Of a stretch of DNA of 64,000 bases, positions 53,526 through 62,474 are shown piece after piece. The translations under genes were made by a program, and so were the position numbers. The notes beneath the pieces were generated by a model that worked only from the letters and a program-made list of their open reading frames with translations, did no database searches and was not told the origin of the DNA. The first letter of the stretch is position 1; the number at the start of each line of letters is the position of its first letter. The DNA is from Candidatus Poribacteria bacterium. GTDB taxonomy: Bacteria > Poribacteria > WGA-4E > WGA-3G. Location: NCBI GenBank assembly GCA_003635195.1, contig PYIY01000156.1, positions 32,036 to 96,035 of the forward strand, in the 5' to 3' direction.

Positions 53526-55319
53526 TTAAAAATCTAAGTCGGCTTCCTGAACAATTTTATCAACGAAGGTATCAAGTGCCATCGCGCCGATGTCGCCTTC
53601 ATCTCGGCTACGGACGCTAACCGTACGACTCTCCTCTTCACGTCCACCAATAATTAACATATATGGGACGCGTTGCAAACGCGCTTGGCGGATCTTCGCG
53701 CCGATCTTATCATCGCTATTATCCAGCGTAACCCGACACCCTTTCTGCAACAGCAGCTGCTCGACCTCTTTGCCGTAGTCAACGAAACGTTGGCTAATCG
53801 TCATCACAACACATTGGACGGGAGAGAGCCACGTCGGAAATGCCCCCGCATAATGCTCAATGAGCATCGCGATGAACCGTTCAAAACTTCCGCAAATCGC
53901 GCGATGGATGACGACAGGACGTTTTTCAGACCCGTCAGGTGCGACATAGATAAGTTCAAACCGTTCGGGCAGCTGGAAATCGAGTTGCACGGTGGCACAC
54001 TGCACATCTCGGTTCAGTGAATCCCGCACTTGAAAATCAAGTTTGGGACCGTAGAACGCAGCTTCGCCGGGATCAACGCTATACTCAATCTGATTGTTTT
54101 TCAAAACGTCTTCAAGTATTACCTCTGCGCGATTCCAAACATTCACATCCCCCATGAATTTCTCCGGATTGCGTGTACTCAGATCGCATCGGAACGGCAA
54201 ATCAAAGGTACCGTAGATACGTTGGAAAAGCCCAAGGATGCGTTCATATTCGTCAGCGATCTGGTCTTCTGTGACGAAATTGTGCGCGTCGTCTTGACAT
54301 ATTTGTTGGACGCGCGACAAGCCAGTCAGCGTGCCTGTCGCCTCGTTGCGATGCAACACGCCTTGGTCGTGCAGGCGGTAGGGCAGATCCCGGTAACTGT
54401 GGCGCGTGCTTTTATAGATTAACATGTGCGCTGGACAGTTCATCGGTTTGAGTGCGCGAGTTGCCTCGCCATCCTCACTTTCGGAGACGAGGAACATATT
54501 GTCTTTGAAGTGCTCCCAATGCCCAGAGGTTTCCCACATGTTGATGTCGTAGATGAGCGGTGTCCTTACCTCCTGATAACCTTCGCTGAGATAGAGTTTT
54601 CGGACCTTTTCAGACAGGAGATTATAGATAAGCGTACCTTTGGGAAGCCAAAACGGACTGCCCGGTAAGGATTCCGGATGCATCTGAAAGAGTTCCAACT
54701 CACGTCCGAGTTTACGATGGTCGCGTTTGGCGGCTTCTTCGCGTTGTGTTAAGTACGCCTGAAGGTCGGCTTTGGTCTCCCATGCGGTGCCGTAAATCCG
54801 TTGCAACTGCTCGCGATTGCTATCACCGCGCCAATAGGCTCCAGAAACGCGGAGCAGTTTGAAATATCGGCATTCGCTTGTTTTTTCGACGTGCGGTCCC
54901 TTGCAAAGGTCCGTGAAATCACCGTTGTGATAGATAGAAACGCCTTCGTCAGCAACACCTTCATCGCTTGCGCTGACTTCTCGGTCAGAGATCCCGTCGA
55001 TTAATTCGAGTTTGAATTTTTGATCTCGTTCACCGAACCATTCACGCGCCTCGTCGTAGGTCCAGGTCTCCTGTTCAAAAGGCACATTGGCTTTAATCAT
55101 CGCCTTCATGTGCTTTTCGATCTCAGGGAAATCGTCGGGTGTAATCGGACGCGGCACCTCCATATCGTAATAGAACTCGTTTTCAATCGGTGGTCCGATT
55201 GCGAGTTTAACGGTACGTTCGCCATCTGGGAATAGTTGTTGTACGGCATACGCCATAATATGCGCGGTCGAGTGGCGTAGGCGTTGTCCGTAGTCTTCAG
55301 GTTGATTGGGTTCAGGCAT
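53526..55319 (-). CDS. thrS: threonyl-tRNA synthetase without TGS domain
   Basis: A 597-residue class II aminoacyl-tRNA synthetase. It begins at HSTAHIMAYAVQQLFP, the second additional domain (editing site), and lacks the N-terminal TGS domain, hence shorter than the usual 640 residues. Motif 2/3 and catalytic residues are in MNCPAHMLIYKSTRHSYRDLPYR, GLSRVQQICQDDAHNF, and the anticodon domain at the C-terminus (LSPVQCVVMTISQRFVDY). The editing HxxxH is HSTAH with the distal Cys and His (CKGPHVE). TGS-less ThrRS are known. Confidence 0.95.
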   Translation of the reverse strand: MPEPNQPEDYGQRLRHSTAHIMAYAVQQLFPDGERTVKLAIGPPIENEFYYDMEVPRPITPDDFPEIEKHMKAMIKANVPFEQETWTYDEAREWFGERDQKFKLELIDGISDREVSASDEGVADEGVSIYHNGDFTDLCKGPHVEKTSECRYFKLLRVSGAYWRGDSNREQLQRIYGTAWETKADLQAYLTQREEAAKRDHRKLGRELELFQMHPESLPGSPFWLPKGTLIYNLLSEKVRKLYLSEGYQEVRTPLIYDINMWETSGHWEHFKDNMFLVSESEDGEATRALKPMNCPAHMLIYKSTRHSYRDLPYRLHDQGVLHRNEATGTLTGLSRVQQICQDDAHNFVTEDQIADEYERILGLFQRIYGTFDLPFRCDLSTRNPEKFMGDVNVWNRAEVILEDVLKNNQIEYSVDPGEAAFYGPKLDFQVRDSLNRDVQCATVQLDFQLPERFELIYVAPDGSEKRPVVIHRAICGSFERFIAMLIEHYAGAFPTWLSPVQCVVMTISQRFVDYGKEVEQLLLQKGCRVTLDNSDDKIGAKIRQARLQRVPYMLIIGGREEESRTVSVRSRDEGDIGAMALDTFVDKIVQEADLDF

Positions 55320-55527
55320 TGCGGTTTACTCTCTATATGTCCATTCGTGTAGGTTTCAAAATTGGTCTTGATAAACTTAACGTCTCTTTTCGTACAGCGT
55401 TTACGAAATAATTTTACACGATATACAAATGGAAATGCCAATTAAAAAACCCACAAAGTCAAACCGCTTCGTTTTTTGGAGGGTCCCATTGGGTGGATGG
55501 TAAGGTTTGCTATAGATAAGGATATCG

Positions 55528-56745
55528 CTATTCCAAACCGCTCGGATCGCATAGCACACCGGCGTAGTTTTCTCCAACGGCTATACTCATCGGATGAAGC
55601 ACTCCAAGTGTGATAGCAGACAAAAACCGGTCGCTATCTCTTTGAAAAGGGCGGTTGTTTTTAACGAGGTAAATAATAGAAAAGAAACCCTTTGCGTTTG
55701 ATACGTAAAGGAAATCTCCCGATATTTGAAAGTCTGTAATAGGTCCAAGCGTATTCACCTCAGCATCTATTCTCTGTCTCCACCCATCAAGATTGTTAAC
55801 GAGAATACCTTTTGAACTCACATAAACATCGGTAGATTCTTGGCGATTGAGTCGTTCGTTTTCCATTACGTGGAGATAATCTAAATAGTTAACCTCCATG
55901 TCGTAGTGCTCAAATTGACCGCCGAACCAACCCCGATTATCTTCTCTTGCAATCGTAATAACGCGTGCTGGATATACAGGATCGGCAAATAATAGGTAAT
56001 CCTCCGAAACCCGAAGTCTCTTATATCTACCACTGAGGTCTAAGAGGTCTTGACGGTCCAAAATTTCTCTCCAAATCTCGTGGGAAAAATAGGTGCTTCT
56101 CGAAAGAATCGGCTCTACTAATGCCTCCTTAGCTCTAATTCCCAGTAACCGAGAACCCGATACTGCAATCGCTTCAACGAATTGCGGCTCGCCCGTAGTA
56201 GCGTTAAAAATATGCAGATAATCTCCAGAATCCAGCACATATAAGTAAGCGTCGTGGGCATCAAAAGAGACTATCTGACCGAGAGTGACAGCAGTGCGGG
56301 TTGTAGATTGAAGCAGCGGCTGATGCGGATTTGAAACATCTACGATATAAATCTCTCGTGGACCCGCAACAAAGAGGCGATGTCCAGACAATCTGGCACT
56401 GCCGACCTTGTCAGGGAACGGCATGGAGGCAACAAGTGATGGATGTTGCCGATCCGAGAGATTAACGACGTGCAAGTGTTGTGTTGTCATCACATAAGCA
56501 TACTGCCCTGAAAGAATAACATTGTTGTTTGGACCGACGTGAAAAGGTAGTTGAATAGAACCTACAAGTGTCGGATTTTCCACATCTGTAGTGCCTACTA
56601 CAATGAAAATGCTTTCTTGTGGTTTCACAGGTGTAACAAGTTTTTGCCGCTGCTCAAGAATACGCAAACTGCAACCCATATTAATAACGGCAATTAGCAG
56701 AACTATAACAATAGCAATGGTTGATTTGGCAGAAATTGTTCGCAC
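55528..56745 (-). CDS. LVIVD-repeat beta-propeller lipoprotein
   Basis: A 405-residue lipoprotein: signal AVINMGC (Cys at about residue 25) followed by LVIVD-type repeats (SIQLPFHVGPNNNVILSGQYAYVMTTQHLHVVNLSDRQHPSLVASM). The GTG start at 56745 is supported by GGAGG six bases before. It has a sigma-54 promoter at 56812-56826. Such propellers bind other proteins or ligands at the cell surface. Neighbours do not suggest a substrate. Confidence 0.75.
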   Translation of the reverse strand: MRTISAKSTIAIVIVLLIAVINMGCSLRILEQRQKLVTPVKPQESIFIVVGTTDVENPTLVGSIQLPFHVGPNNNVILSGQYAYVMTTQHLHVVNLSDRQHPSLVASMPFPDKVGSARLSGHRLFVAGPREIYIVDVSNPHQPLLQSTTRTAVTLGQIVSFDAHDAYLYVLDSGDYLHIFNATTGEPQFVEAIAVSGSRLLGIRAKEALVEPILSRSTYFSHEIWREILDRQDLLDLSGRYKRLRVSEDYLLFADPVYPARVITIAREDNRGWFGGQFEHYDMEVNYLDYLHVMENERLNRQESTDVYVSSKGILVNNLDGWRQRIDAEVNTLGPITDFQISGDFLYVSNAKGFFSIIYLVKNNRPFQRDSDRFLSAITLGVLHPMSIAVGENYAGVLCDPSGLE

Positions 56746-56811
56746 TGTTTTCCTCCTCTGAATGACCGTAGCAAAGTTTTCTGAGCTTGACTGTTAGTTG
56801 CAAAAGATAGT

Positions 56812-56826
56812 GCAATTTCTATGCCA
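56812..56826 (-). promoter_or_regulatory. sigma-54 promoter (propeller gene)
   Basis: Minus strand TGGCAT, five bases, TTGC. Upstream bases (56875-56930) hold TGCAC and GTGCA repeats that resemble the activator sites of the DUF4159 genes but are less regular. Confidence 0.78.
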
Positions 56827-56970
56827 AAACCAAATACGCTAAGTGTGCTGATAAGTTTGGCATTTCAGTGCTGGAATTGCACGAAAAAGGGCAATCAGTT
56901 CAAAAAATGCACAAAGCGGTGCAGTTTTAGGAGTTCAGAAGAATTGGTCCAAAAACTTTGGAAGGATGGA

Positions 56971-57044
56971 TGGGCGGTACAGGACTTGAACCTGTGACCT
57001 CTTGCATGTCAAGCAAACGCTCTAGCCACCTGAGCTAACCGCCC
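56971..57044 (-). tRNA. tRNA-Val (anticodon GAC)
   Basis: The minus strand folds into a cloverleaf: acceptor GGGCGGT with ACCGCCC, D arm TAGCTCAGGTGGCTAGAGC, anticodon loop TTGACAT and TpsiC region GGTTCAAGTCC. The anticodon is GAC. CCA is not encoded directly after the discriminator. Confidence 0.93.
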
Positions 57045-57064
57045 ACTCTTGGCGAAGATGATGG

Positions 57065-57137
57065 AGGTGGCGGTCGGAATCGAACCGACGAAATAAGAGC
57101 TTTGCAGGCCCTCGCCTTACCACTTGGCTACGCCACC
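57065..57137 (-). tRNA. tRNA-Cys (anticodon GCA)
   Basis: Acceptor GGTGGCG with CGCCACC, anticodon loop CTGCAAA, discriminator U (required for Cys) and a CCA encoded at 57062-57064. It is the middle of three tRNAs. Confidence 0.93.
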
Positions 57138-57146
57138 AAAAGATGG

Positions 57147-57218
57147 AGCGGGAGACGAGATTTGAACTCGCGACCTCCACCTTGGCAAGGTGGAGCTCTA
57201 CCACTGAGCTACTCCCGC
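57147..57218 (-). tRNA. tRNA-Gly (anticodon GCC)
   Basis: Acceptor GCGGGAG with CTCCCGC, anticodon loop TTGCCAA, TpsiC region GAGTTCAAATCTC. CCA is encoded at 57144-57146. First transcribed of the cluster Gly-Cys-Val. Confidence 0.93.
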
Positions 57219-57405
57219 ATAATTTTCTTGAAAATCGCACAGAAAACCCCGCGATTTCAAAGGCATATATAGTTTAATATATTTGCCTTCAAATGTCAAG
57301 TTAATTTTTTATTAAAATAGCTAAAGTTTAAATTTTTGTCAAGAAATTTGCGACAACGTCGAAATATACCAAGTCTTCTGTTCGGTTCCATACTGTTTGA
57401 TTTAT

Positions 57406-57819
57406 TTAGAGTTGCTCTTCGATCCAATCATCACCGTGGGCGGGATTATAGATGAGCCCTTTCGTCATGTCAACCCAGAGGTCGAGCGTTTCCATAATGA
57501 TATGCCCGACGAGGATAGGTGAGTCCTCTGGAAGGTCGGTCACGCGAATAGTACTGCTTCGTTCTAATATGGTATATTCGACTTCAGAATAGACGGTACG
57601 CTCCACGATACCGGCAGCGGTTCGCGCTGTCCGCTTGCCGACAGGTGTGAGTCCAAGGCGTTCAATCAGCGATATCGGCAGACAAAGTCCCGTTGCACCG
57701 GTATCTACAAGGGCATCATCAACCGTGAGTCTTCTGACATCTTCCGGGTCCATAGCACCCACTTGCACGAAAAATAGATCGCTGAGATTTGCGAGTTGGA
57801 TTTCAGTTGTGTGTCGCAC
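57406..57819 (-). CDS. retroviral-type aspartic protease-like protein (clan AA)
   Basis: A 137-residue protein with VDDALVDTGATGLCLPISLIERLGL; DTGAT is the pepsin-like active-site motif. It forms a dimer in known relatives. GTG start at 57819 is backed by AAGGAG. Substrate unknown. It is not clearly in one operon with argJ, which ends 25 bases away in the same direction. Confidence 0.83.
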   Translation of the reverse strand: MRHTTEIQLANLSDLFFVQVGAMDPEDVRRLTVDDALVDTGATGLCLPISLIERLGLTPVGKRTARTAAGIVERTVYSEVEYTILERSSTIRVTDLPEDSPILVGHIIMETLDLWVDMTKGLIYNPAHGDDWIEEQL

Positions 57820-57844
57820 TGTTTTGTTCTCCTTCCTATAAATG

Positions 57845-59053
57845 CTATGTGCGATAATCGGCGTTGATTCGGATATAATCGTAGGAATAATCGCACGTCC
57901 ACATCGTTATTTCTGTGTCACCAGCACGGAGGTCAATTGTAATACGTACCGGATCCTGCGCGAACAGCGCGGTTGCTTTGTCCTCATCGTAGCCTGCGTC
58001 CATCCCGTCCTTAACGAGTTGATAATCAGCGAGATAGACATCCACTTGATACGGATCGAATTCCGCACCCGATTTCCCGATCGCCATCATAATACGTCCC
58101 CAGTTGGCATCGTTGGCAAACACGGCGGTCTTAACCAGCGGTGATTCCGCAACAGCACGCGCCGCTTTTTCCGCATCGTCTCGATTTTTTGCGCGTGTGA
58201 CGACCACCTCAACAAGTTTCGTTGCACCCTCACCGTCACGGGCAAGCATCTTCACCAACTCGGTGCAAACAAACAGGAGTCCTTCACAAAAAGCCTCGTA
58301 ATCTGACCCATCCGCTGCAGCGATCTCGGCATTGTCAGCGTGTCCAGTCGCGAGAATTAGCACCGTATCATTGGTACTGCGATCGGTATCAACGGTTAAA
58401 AGGTTATAGGTGTTGTCCACAACGCGGTTTAAAGCCATCTGAAGCGTTTCAGCATTGATTTTAGCGTCTGTCGTCAGATAGGAAAGCATCGTCGCCATAT
58501 CCGGTGCAATCATACCAGACCCTTTCGCAATCCCACCGATCCTCACTGAGGCACCGCCGATCTCAATCTCCACGGCAACAGATTTTGGATGCGTATCGGT
58601 TGTCATGATCGCTTCCGCGGCATCGCTACCGCCTTCGGTGCTGAGCGCGTTTGCGGCGGCTTGAATCCCATTTTCGACTGTATCCATCGGCAACTGCTGC
58701 CCAATAACACCGGTAGAGGATACAAGAACGAGATTAGCGTCTATACCGAGTTGCTCGGCGGTTGCTGCAGCCATCCGTTGCGCATTCGCCATGCCGACCT
58801 CACCGGTACAAGCGTTAGCGTTTCCGCTGTTGACTATAACGGCTTGTGCGTGTCCGTCGCTGAGATGCTCACGGCATACCAAAACGGGTGCGGCGGTTAC
58901 GCTGTTCTTTGTGAGGACACCGGCGGCAATCGCGGGGGTATCTGTAACAATGAGTGCTACGTCTTTCGCCGCTGCTGCTGCTTTAATCCCCGCATGAACA
59001 CCCGCTGCACGGACACCCAGAACAGCGGTAATTCCGCCATCTATCTGTTTCAT
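57845..59053 (-). CDS. argJ: bifunctional glutamate N-acetyltransferase / N-acetylglutamate synthase
   Basis: A 402-residue ArgJ with the self-cleavage site in SGMIAPDMATMLSYLTTDA (Thr of ATML) and the C-terminal motif KTAVFANDANWGRIMMAIGKSG. It moves acetyl from ornithine to glutamate for arginine synthesis. AAGGAGC precedes ATG 59053. No other arginine gene is visible. Confidence 0.95.
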   Translation of the reverse strand: MKQIDGGITAVLGVRAAGVHAGIKAAAAAKDVALIVTDTPAIAAGVLTKNSVTAAPVLVCREHLSDGHAQAVIVNSGNANACTGEVGMANAQRMAAATAEQLGIDANLVLVSSTGVIGQQLPMDTVENGIQAAANALSTEGGSDAAEAIMTTDTHPKSVAVEIEIGGASVRIGGIAKGSGMIAPDMATMLSYLTTDAKINAETLQMALNRVVDNTYNLLTVDTDRSTNDTVLILATGHADNAEIAAADGSDYEAFCEGLLFVCTELVKMLARDGEGATKLVEVVVTRAKNRDDAEKAARAVAESPLVKTAVFANDANWGRIMMAIGKSGAEFDPYQVDVYLADYQLVKDGMDAGYDEDKATALFAQDPVRITIDLRAGDTEITMWTCDYSYDYIRINADYRT

Positions 59054-59157
59054 GAAACGCTCCTTTAGGAAAAGTGTAGCCTAAATTATACTATGTTCGG
59101 CAGGAGGTTGTCAAGGAGAAAGCGCAGGACTATAATATGCATGCTTGACATTTTAAC

Positions 59158-60630
59158 ATGTCCGTGATACCATACTTCCATTCAACAGGAGTAGAGGTGC
59201 CGTTTGTGGTGAACTCGGAAGTAATTATCGCTAAAATATGCAACGCTATTGATCTGATGATTGAAAGTAGCACGCCATACAAAGGGCTCTTCCCGTCCAT
59301 TCTACATGCGCAGACGGGCGAGATGCTAATTCCGAAACCGCCCAAGATTCCGGGGCAACGGGACGGTGATCGTGCGCATCTTGGTTCTAATTTGATTCAT
59401 GATGAACCGTTGCTCACTACCATGCACGCGCTCGCTGAAACTGAATCGAAACCGGAATACGCCGAAGCAGTAGATCGATACTTGGCACACTACGCTCAGA
59501 ATTGCACGAATACAACAACGGGGTTGTTTCCTTGGGGTGAACATTCATTTTGGCAGCTGATTGAGGAACGCGTCGGGTGTTCGCGGAATCCGGCGGGTGG
59601 TGCGGCAATTCACGATCATCTTCGCAAAGTCCCGTTGTGGCTCTGGCAAAAACTGAATGCGTATAACCCCGCTTGCGTGCAAAGTTTCGCCGATGGCTTG
59701 GATTATCACTGGACAGAAGGTGACGGACTTGAATACATCCGCCATGCGAACATTGAGACAAAAGCGCATCTCGTTCGCGGGGGGCGAGCGTGTGATTTCC
59801 CACGGCATTCAGGTTTTTACATCTTTGATTTGGTGTTCGCATATACGCAAGACCAACGTCCTGAAACCCTTCAACAGATCCAGAACTATACCCATTACTG
59901 GTGGGAAAAACGGGATGCGCGTGGGCTTTTGCGTATCGAAAGTCGTTCACCGAAGGAAGATGAACGGTTTTTTGAGACGAATGCGCCGACGCAAACGTTC
60001 TCATTGGGGATAAGTCTGCTTGAATCCGCAGCGTTGATAGCATCGCTTCTACCTGAATTGGCAGATCAGATGCAGCAATACGGCTCAGTTTACATTGATG
60101 GATTCCTCGCTGCACCGCACAACCTTGAAACTCGCGAGTTTGTGAGTTTATGCCAGTGTGAGACGGATCGGATTGTTGAACGTATGTCCACTTGGGGAAG
60201 CGTCTACGGTGCTGGAACCGCATGCAGCACGGGGGTGCTCTGCCTCGGTGGTTGGCGATTGACGCAGAATGAGAAGTTGATGGCATACGCACGCGCCGTT
60301 GGCACAACCTATCTTGATGAGAAATTTCCGGTTGATCGCGTTCATGGGGAAGGGTTTAAGATTCCGGCATCAGATGCGGGTCTTACGCTTGAGTTGTTTG
60401 CGGATCTCTACGACATCACCGGTGAATCGGTGTGGTTGCAAGGCGGCATTGAACTGGCAGAAACGGTCCTGGACGTTTATTTTCCAGAAGTGCTGCCCTA
60501 CGGCGCATCCGGGATTGACTGGTATGAGTCGCAGATGGGAGCCGCGTTCCTGATTCACGGTTTAGCACGAGTGGCACTGTTATCACGTCACCGAAAGTGT
60601 CCTCTCCCGCCTAATTATACTGCACGATAG
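59158..60630 (+). CDS. alpha/alpha-toroid carbohydrate-active-like protein
   Basis: A 490-residue cytoplasmic protein, helical throughout, with aromatic and acidic residues spaced as in (alpha/alpha)6 glycosidases or epimerases: GLFPWGEHSFWQL, YHWTEGDGLEYIRHANIETKAHLVRG, AAFLIHGLARVALL. I do not assign a reaction. It runs in the same direction as the two sugar isomerase-like genes that follow at 166 bases and 26 bases. The ATG at 59158 has no strong ribosome site. Confidence 0.7.
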   Translation: MSVIPYFHSTGVEVPFVVNSEVIIAKICNAIDLMIESSTPYKGLFPSILHAQTGEMLIPKPPKIPGQRDGDRAHLGSNLIHDEPLLTTMHALAETESKPEYAEAVDRYLAHYAQNCTNTTTGLFPWGEHSFWQLIEERVGCSRNPAGGAAIHDHLRKVPLWLWQKLNAYNPACVQSFADGLDYHWTEGDGLEYIRHANIETKAHLVRGGRACDFPRHSGFYIFDLVFAYTQDQRPETLQQIQNYTHYWWEKRDARGLLRIESRSPKEDERFFETNAPTQTFSLGISLLESAALIASLLPELADQMQQYGSVYIDGFLAAPHNLETREFVSLCQCETDRIVERMSTWGSVYGAGTACSTGVLCLGGWRLTQNEKLMAYARAVGTTYLDEKFPVDRVHGEGFKIPASDAGLTLELFADLYDITGESVWLQGGIELAETVLDVYFPEVLPYGASGIDWYESQMGAAFLIHGLARVALLSRHRKCPLPPNYTAR

Positions 60631-60795
60631 GTACAAATATGTGGATTCGATAATAAGAATATGGGTGTGCCCGTAGGTTGGGTTGAACTCAGGTTACAAA
60701 TAGCAAGGCGAGAGTTGTCCTGCCTTTTTTAACAGTTAATAAATTTTATCAGCGGAGCGCATTGCGCTTCTGAGAAAGAACATGAAAGGAAAATT
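60631..60795 (+). other. spacer before the isomerase pair
   Basis: Contains CCGTAGGTTGGGTTG at about 60670-60684 and a small AGGC...GCCTTTTTT hairpin at about 60703-60732, a possible weak terminator. GGAGCGCATTGCGCTTC is a further palindrome near 60753. AAAGGAAAA before ATG 60796 is the ribosome site. Confidence 0.4.
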
Positions 60796-61572
60796 ATGTC
60801 AAGAGTACCGATTGGTTTAGAACTGTTTTCTGTCCGAAATGAGCTGGCTGAGGATGCCCGCGGCACGATAAAAGCGGTCGCAGAGATGGGTTATGAAGGC
60901 GTTGAATTCGCCGGTCCACCTCAGCATCCCGCGCAAGAGTTGAAAGGCTATCTTGATGAGTTCGGCTTGGTTTGCTGTGGGTGGCACACGCCGTTCAACC
61001 TCGTCCAAGAAGATACCCTCGCCGAAACGATTGAATTCAACAAGGTTTTGGAAAACCGTTATGTCATCGTCCCCGGTATACCGGGTGAACTACGTCAATC
61101 GCGGGCAGATTGGTTGAAGTTGGCGGATGTCTTCAATGGGATTGCTGATGAACTCGCCGCACACGATATGGTGACAGGGTATCATAACCATCACGTCGAA
61201 TTTACGCCACTGGATGGTGAGCAACCGTGGGATACTTTCTTCGGAAATACGAACGCAGGCGTTGTGATGCAGCTGGACATGGGCAACGCGCTGTCTGGTG
61301 GTGCGGATCTCGTCGGTATTCTGGAGAGATACCCGGGACGCGCCGGCACAGTCCATCTCAAGCCGTATGACGAATCAATAGGTGAAACGGACAGACACGC
61401 CGCTTTCCGTCCTATCATTGGTGAGGACAGCGTGCCATGGGATGAGATCTTCCGCATCTGCGAAACAACCGGTGGTACGGAATGGTACATCGTTGAATAT
61501 GAAAGTGATGCCTACCCACCGCTTGAGGCTGTTGAACGTTGTCTAACTGCACTCAAGGAAATGGGTAAGTAA
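60796..61572 (+). CDS. sugar phosphate isomerase/epimerase (xylose-isomerase-like)
   Basis: A 258-residue TIM barrel: GLELFSVRNELAEDARGTIKAVAEMGYEGVEFAG, GYHNHHVEF (metal His), MQLDMGNALSGG, HLKPYDES and EWYIVEYESD. Strong AAAGGAA before the ATG. It is likely cotranscribed with the related gene 26 bases downstream. Substrate unknown. Confidence 0.88.
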   Translation: MSRVPIGLELFSVRNELAEDARGTIKAVAEMGYEGVEFAGPPQHPAQELKGYLDEFGLVCCGWHTPFNLVQEDTLAETIEFNKVLENRYVIVPGIPGELRQSRADWLKLADVFNGIADELAAHDMVTGYHNHHVEFTPLDGEQPWDTFFGNTNAGVVMQLDMGNALSGGADLVGILERYPGRAGTVHLKPYDESIGETDRHAAFRPIIGEDSVPWDEIFRICETTGGTEWYIVEYESDAYPPLEAVERCLTALKEMGK

Positions 61573-61598
61573 TTCGGTTTTACCTTTGGAGCAAATTC

Positions 61599-62357
61599 AT
61601 GAGAACCTATTGTGCAAGCACCCTTCCATTTTCCCCTTTTTCTTTGAGAGAATTTGTCGGTGAGTTATCTGAAGGGGGTGTGTCCGCTATTGAACTCGCC
61701 CAACCCCATTTTTCGGGTGTGGCAGCCGAAGCTATTGACGCGCTTCGAGAAGAGACTGGACTCAATTTCAAATCCATGCTGAGCACGGTACGGGTTGACG
61801 CGCCAGATGGACTTGACGCGTTAATTTCGATTCTCGACACTGCCCAAAGGCTTTCCGTTCCAATCGTCAGCATCGCGAGTGGTGGCAATGAAGATGCCAC
61901 CGCTCGTGAGATTGACACGATTATTGATCATCTCAAAACGGTCACTGCAGAAGCGGAAACCCGCAATTTGACCCTTGTACTCTATGCGCATGAAGGGAGT
62001 CTCGCCTACAACCTTGAACGCACGCAGCAGATTCTCAATGCGATCCCTTCCGAAAACTTCGGCTTTTACTACAGTCCGTTTCATTTTCATCGCGCTGGAG
62101 ACGATCCCGTTGTCGCCTTACGTATGTTGTCAGAACGGCTGGTTAGCGTCTATTTCAACTGTGGTGTCGATTCCCGGACGGGCAGCGAGCCGTTCTGGGC
62201 ACCAGAGATGGATTTTCCTGCTATCTGCAAGGAGATAGAACGCGCTGGTTATACCGAAGAAATCATGCTCATCTATTTAGGATTGAACGCGGAGACACCA
62301 CAACCGATTGTTGAAGGTGTCTTGAATGCTCGCGCGAAGTTAGAAACCTACTTTTAA
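61599..62357 (+). CDS. sugar phosphate isomerase/epimerase-like protein
   Basis: A 252-residue TIM barrel with LTLVLYAHEGSLAYNLERTQ, FYYSPFHFHRAGDDP and YFNCGVDSRTGSEPF. The sequence is more diverged than the preceding gene; expected metal residues are less clear. GGAG before the ATG. Possibly a partner in a sugar or inositol route. Confidence 0.75.
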   Translation: MRTYCASTLPFSPFSLREFVGELSEGGVSAIELAQPHFSGVAAEAIDALREETGLNFKSMLSTVRVDAPDGLDALISILDTAQRLSVPIVSIASGGNEDATAREIDTIIDHLKTVTAEAETRNLTLVLYAHEGSLAYNLERTQQILNAIPSENFGFYYSPFHFHRAGDDPVVALRMLSERLVSVYFNCGVDSRTGSEPFWAPEMDFPAICKEIERAGYTEEIMLIYLGLNAETPQPIVEGVLNARAKLETYF

Positions 62358-62389
62358 TTGAAGACGCTTTACTATCCTATTCCACACGT

Positions 62390-62474
62390 TACACGAAAAC
62401 GATGGGTCAAGGCACCCACTACCTAAAGGTAGGGGTTTGTGCTTCGTAGCAGTTCGCGTTTCCGCGGAAACGTC
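62390..62474 (-). ncRNA. probable omega-RNA scaffold / right end of the TnpB element
   Basis: On the minus strand, downstream of the tnpB stop, a CTACCTTTAGGTAG hairpin at about 62421-62434 followed by GTGGG and GCCTTGACCC lies where IS200/IS605-type elements keep their right end, which also encodes the omega-RNA that guides TnpB. Placement is by analogy; its exact ends are not known. Confidence 0.5.

Noticed and set aside
59417..60307. 296-codon frame on the minus strand opposite the toroid-fold gene
   Set aside because: The plus-strand frame is longer, has the same direction as its neighbours and shows coherent family-like features; the minus frame is arginine/histidine-rich and unsupported.
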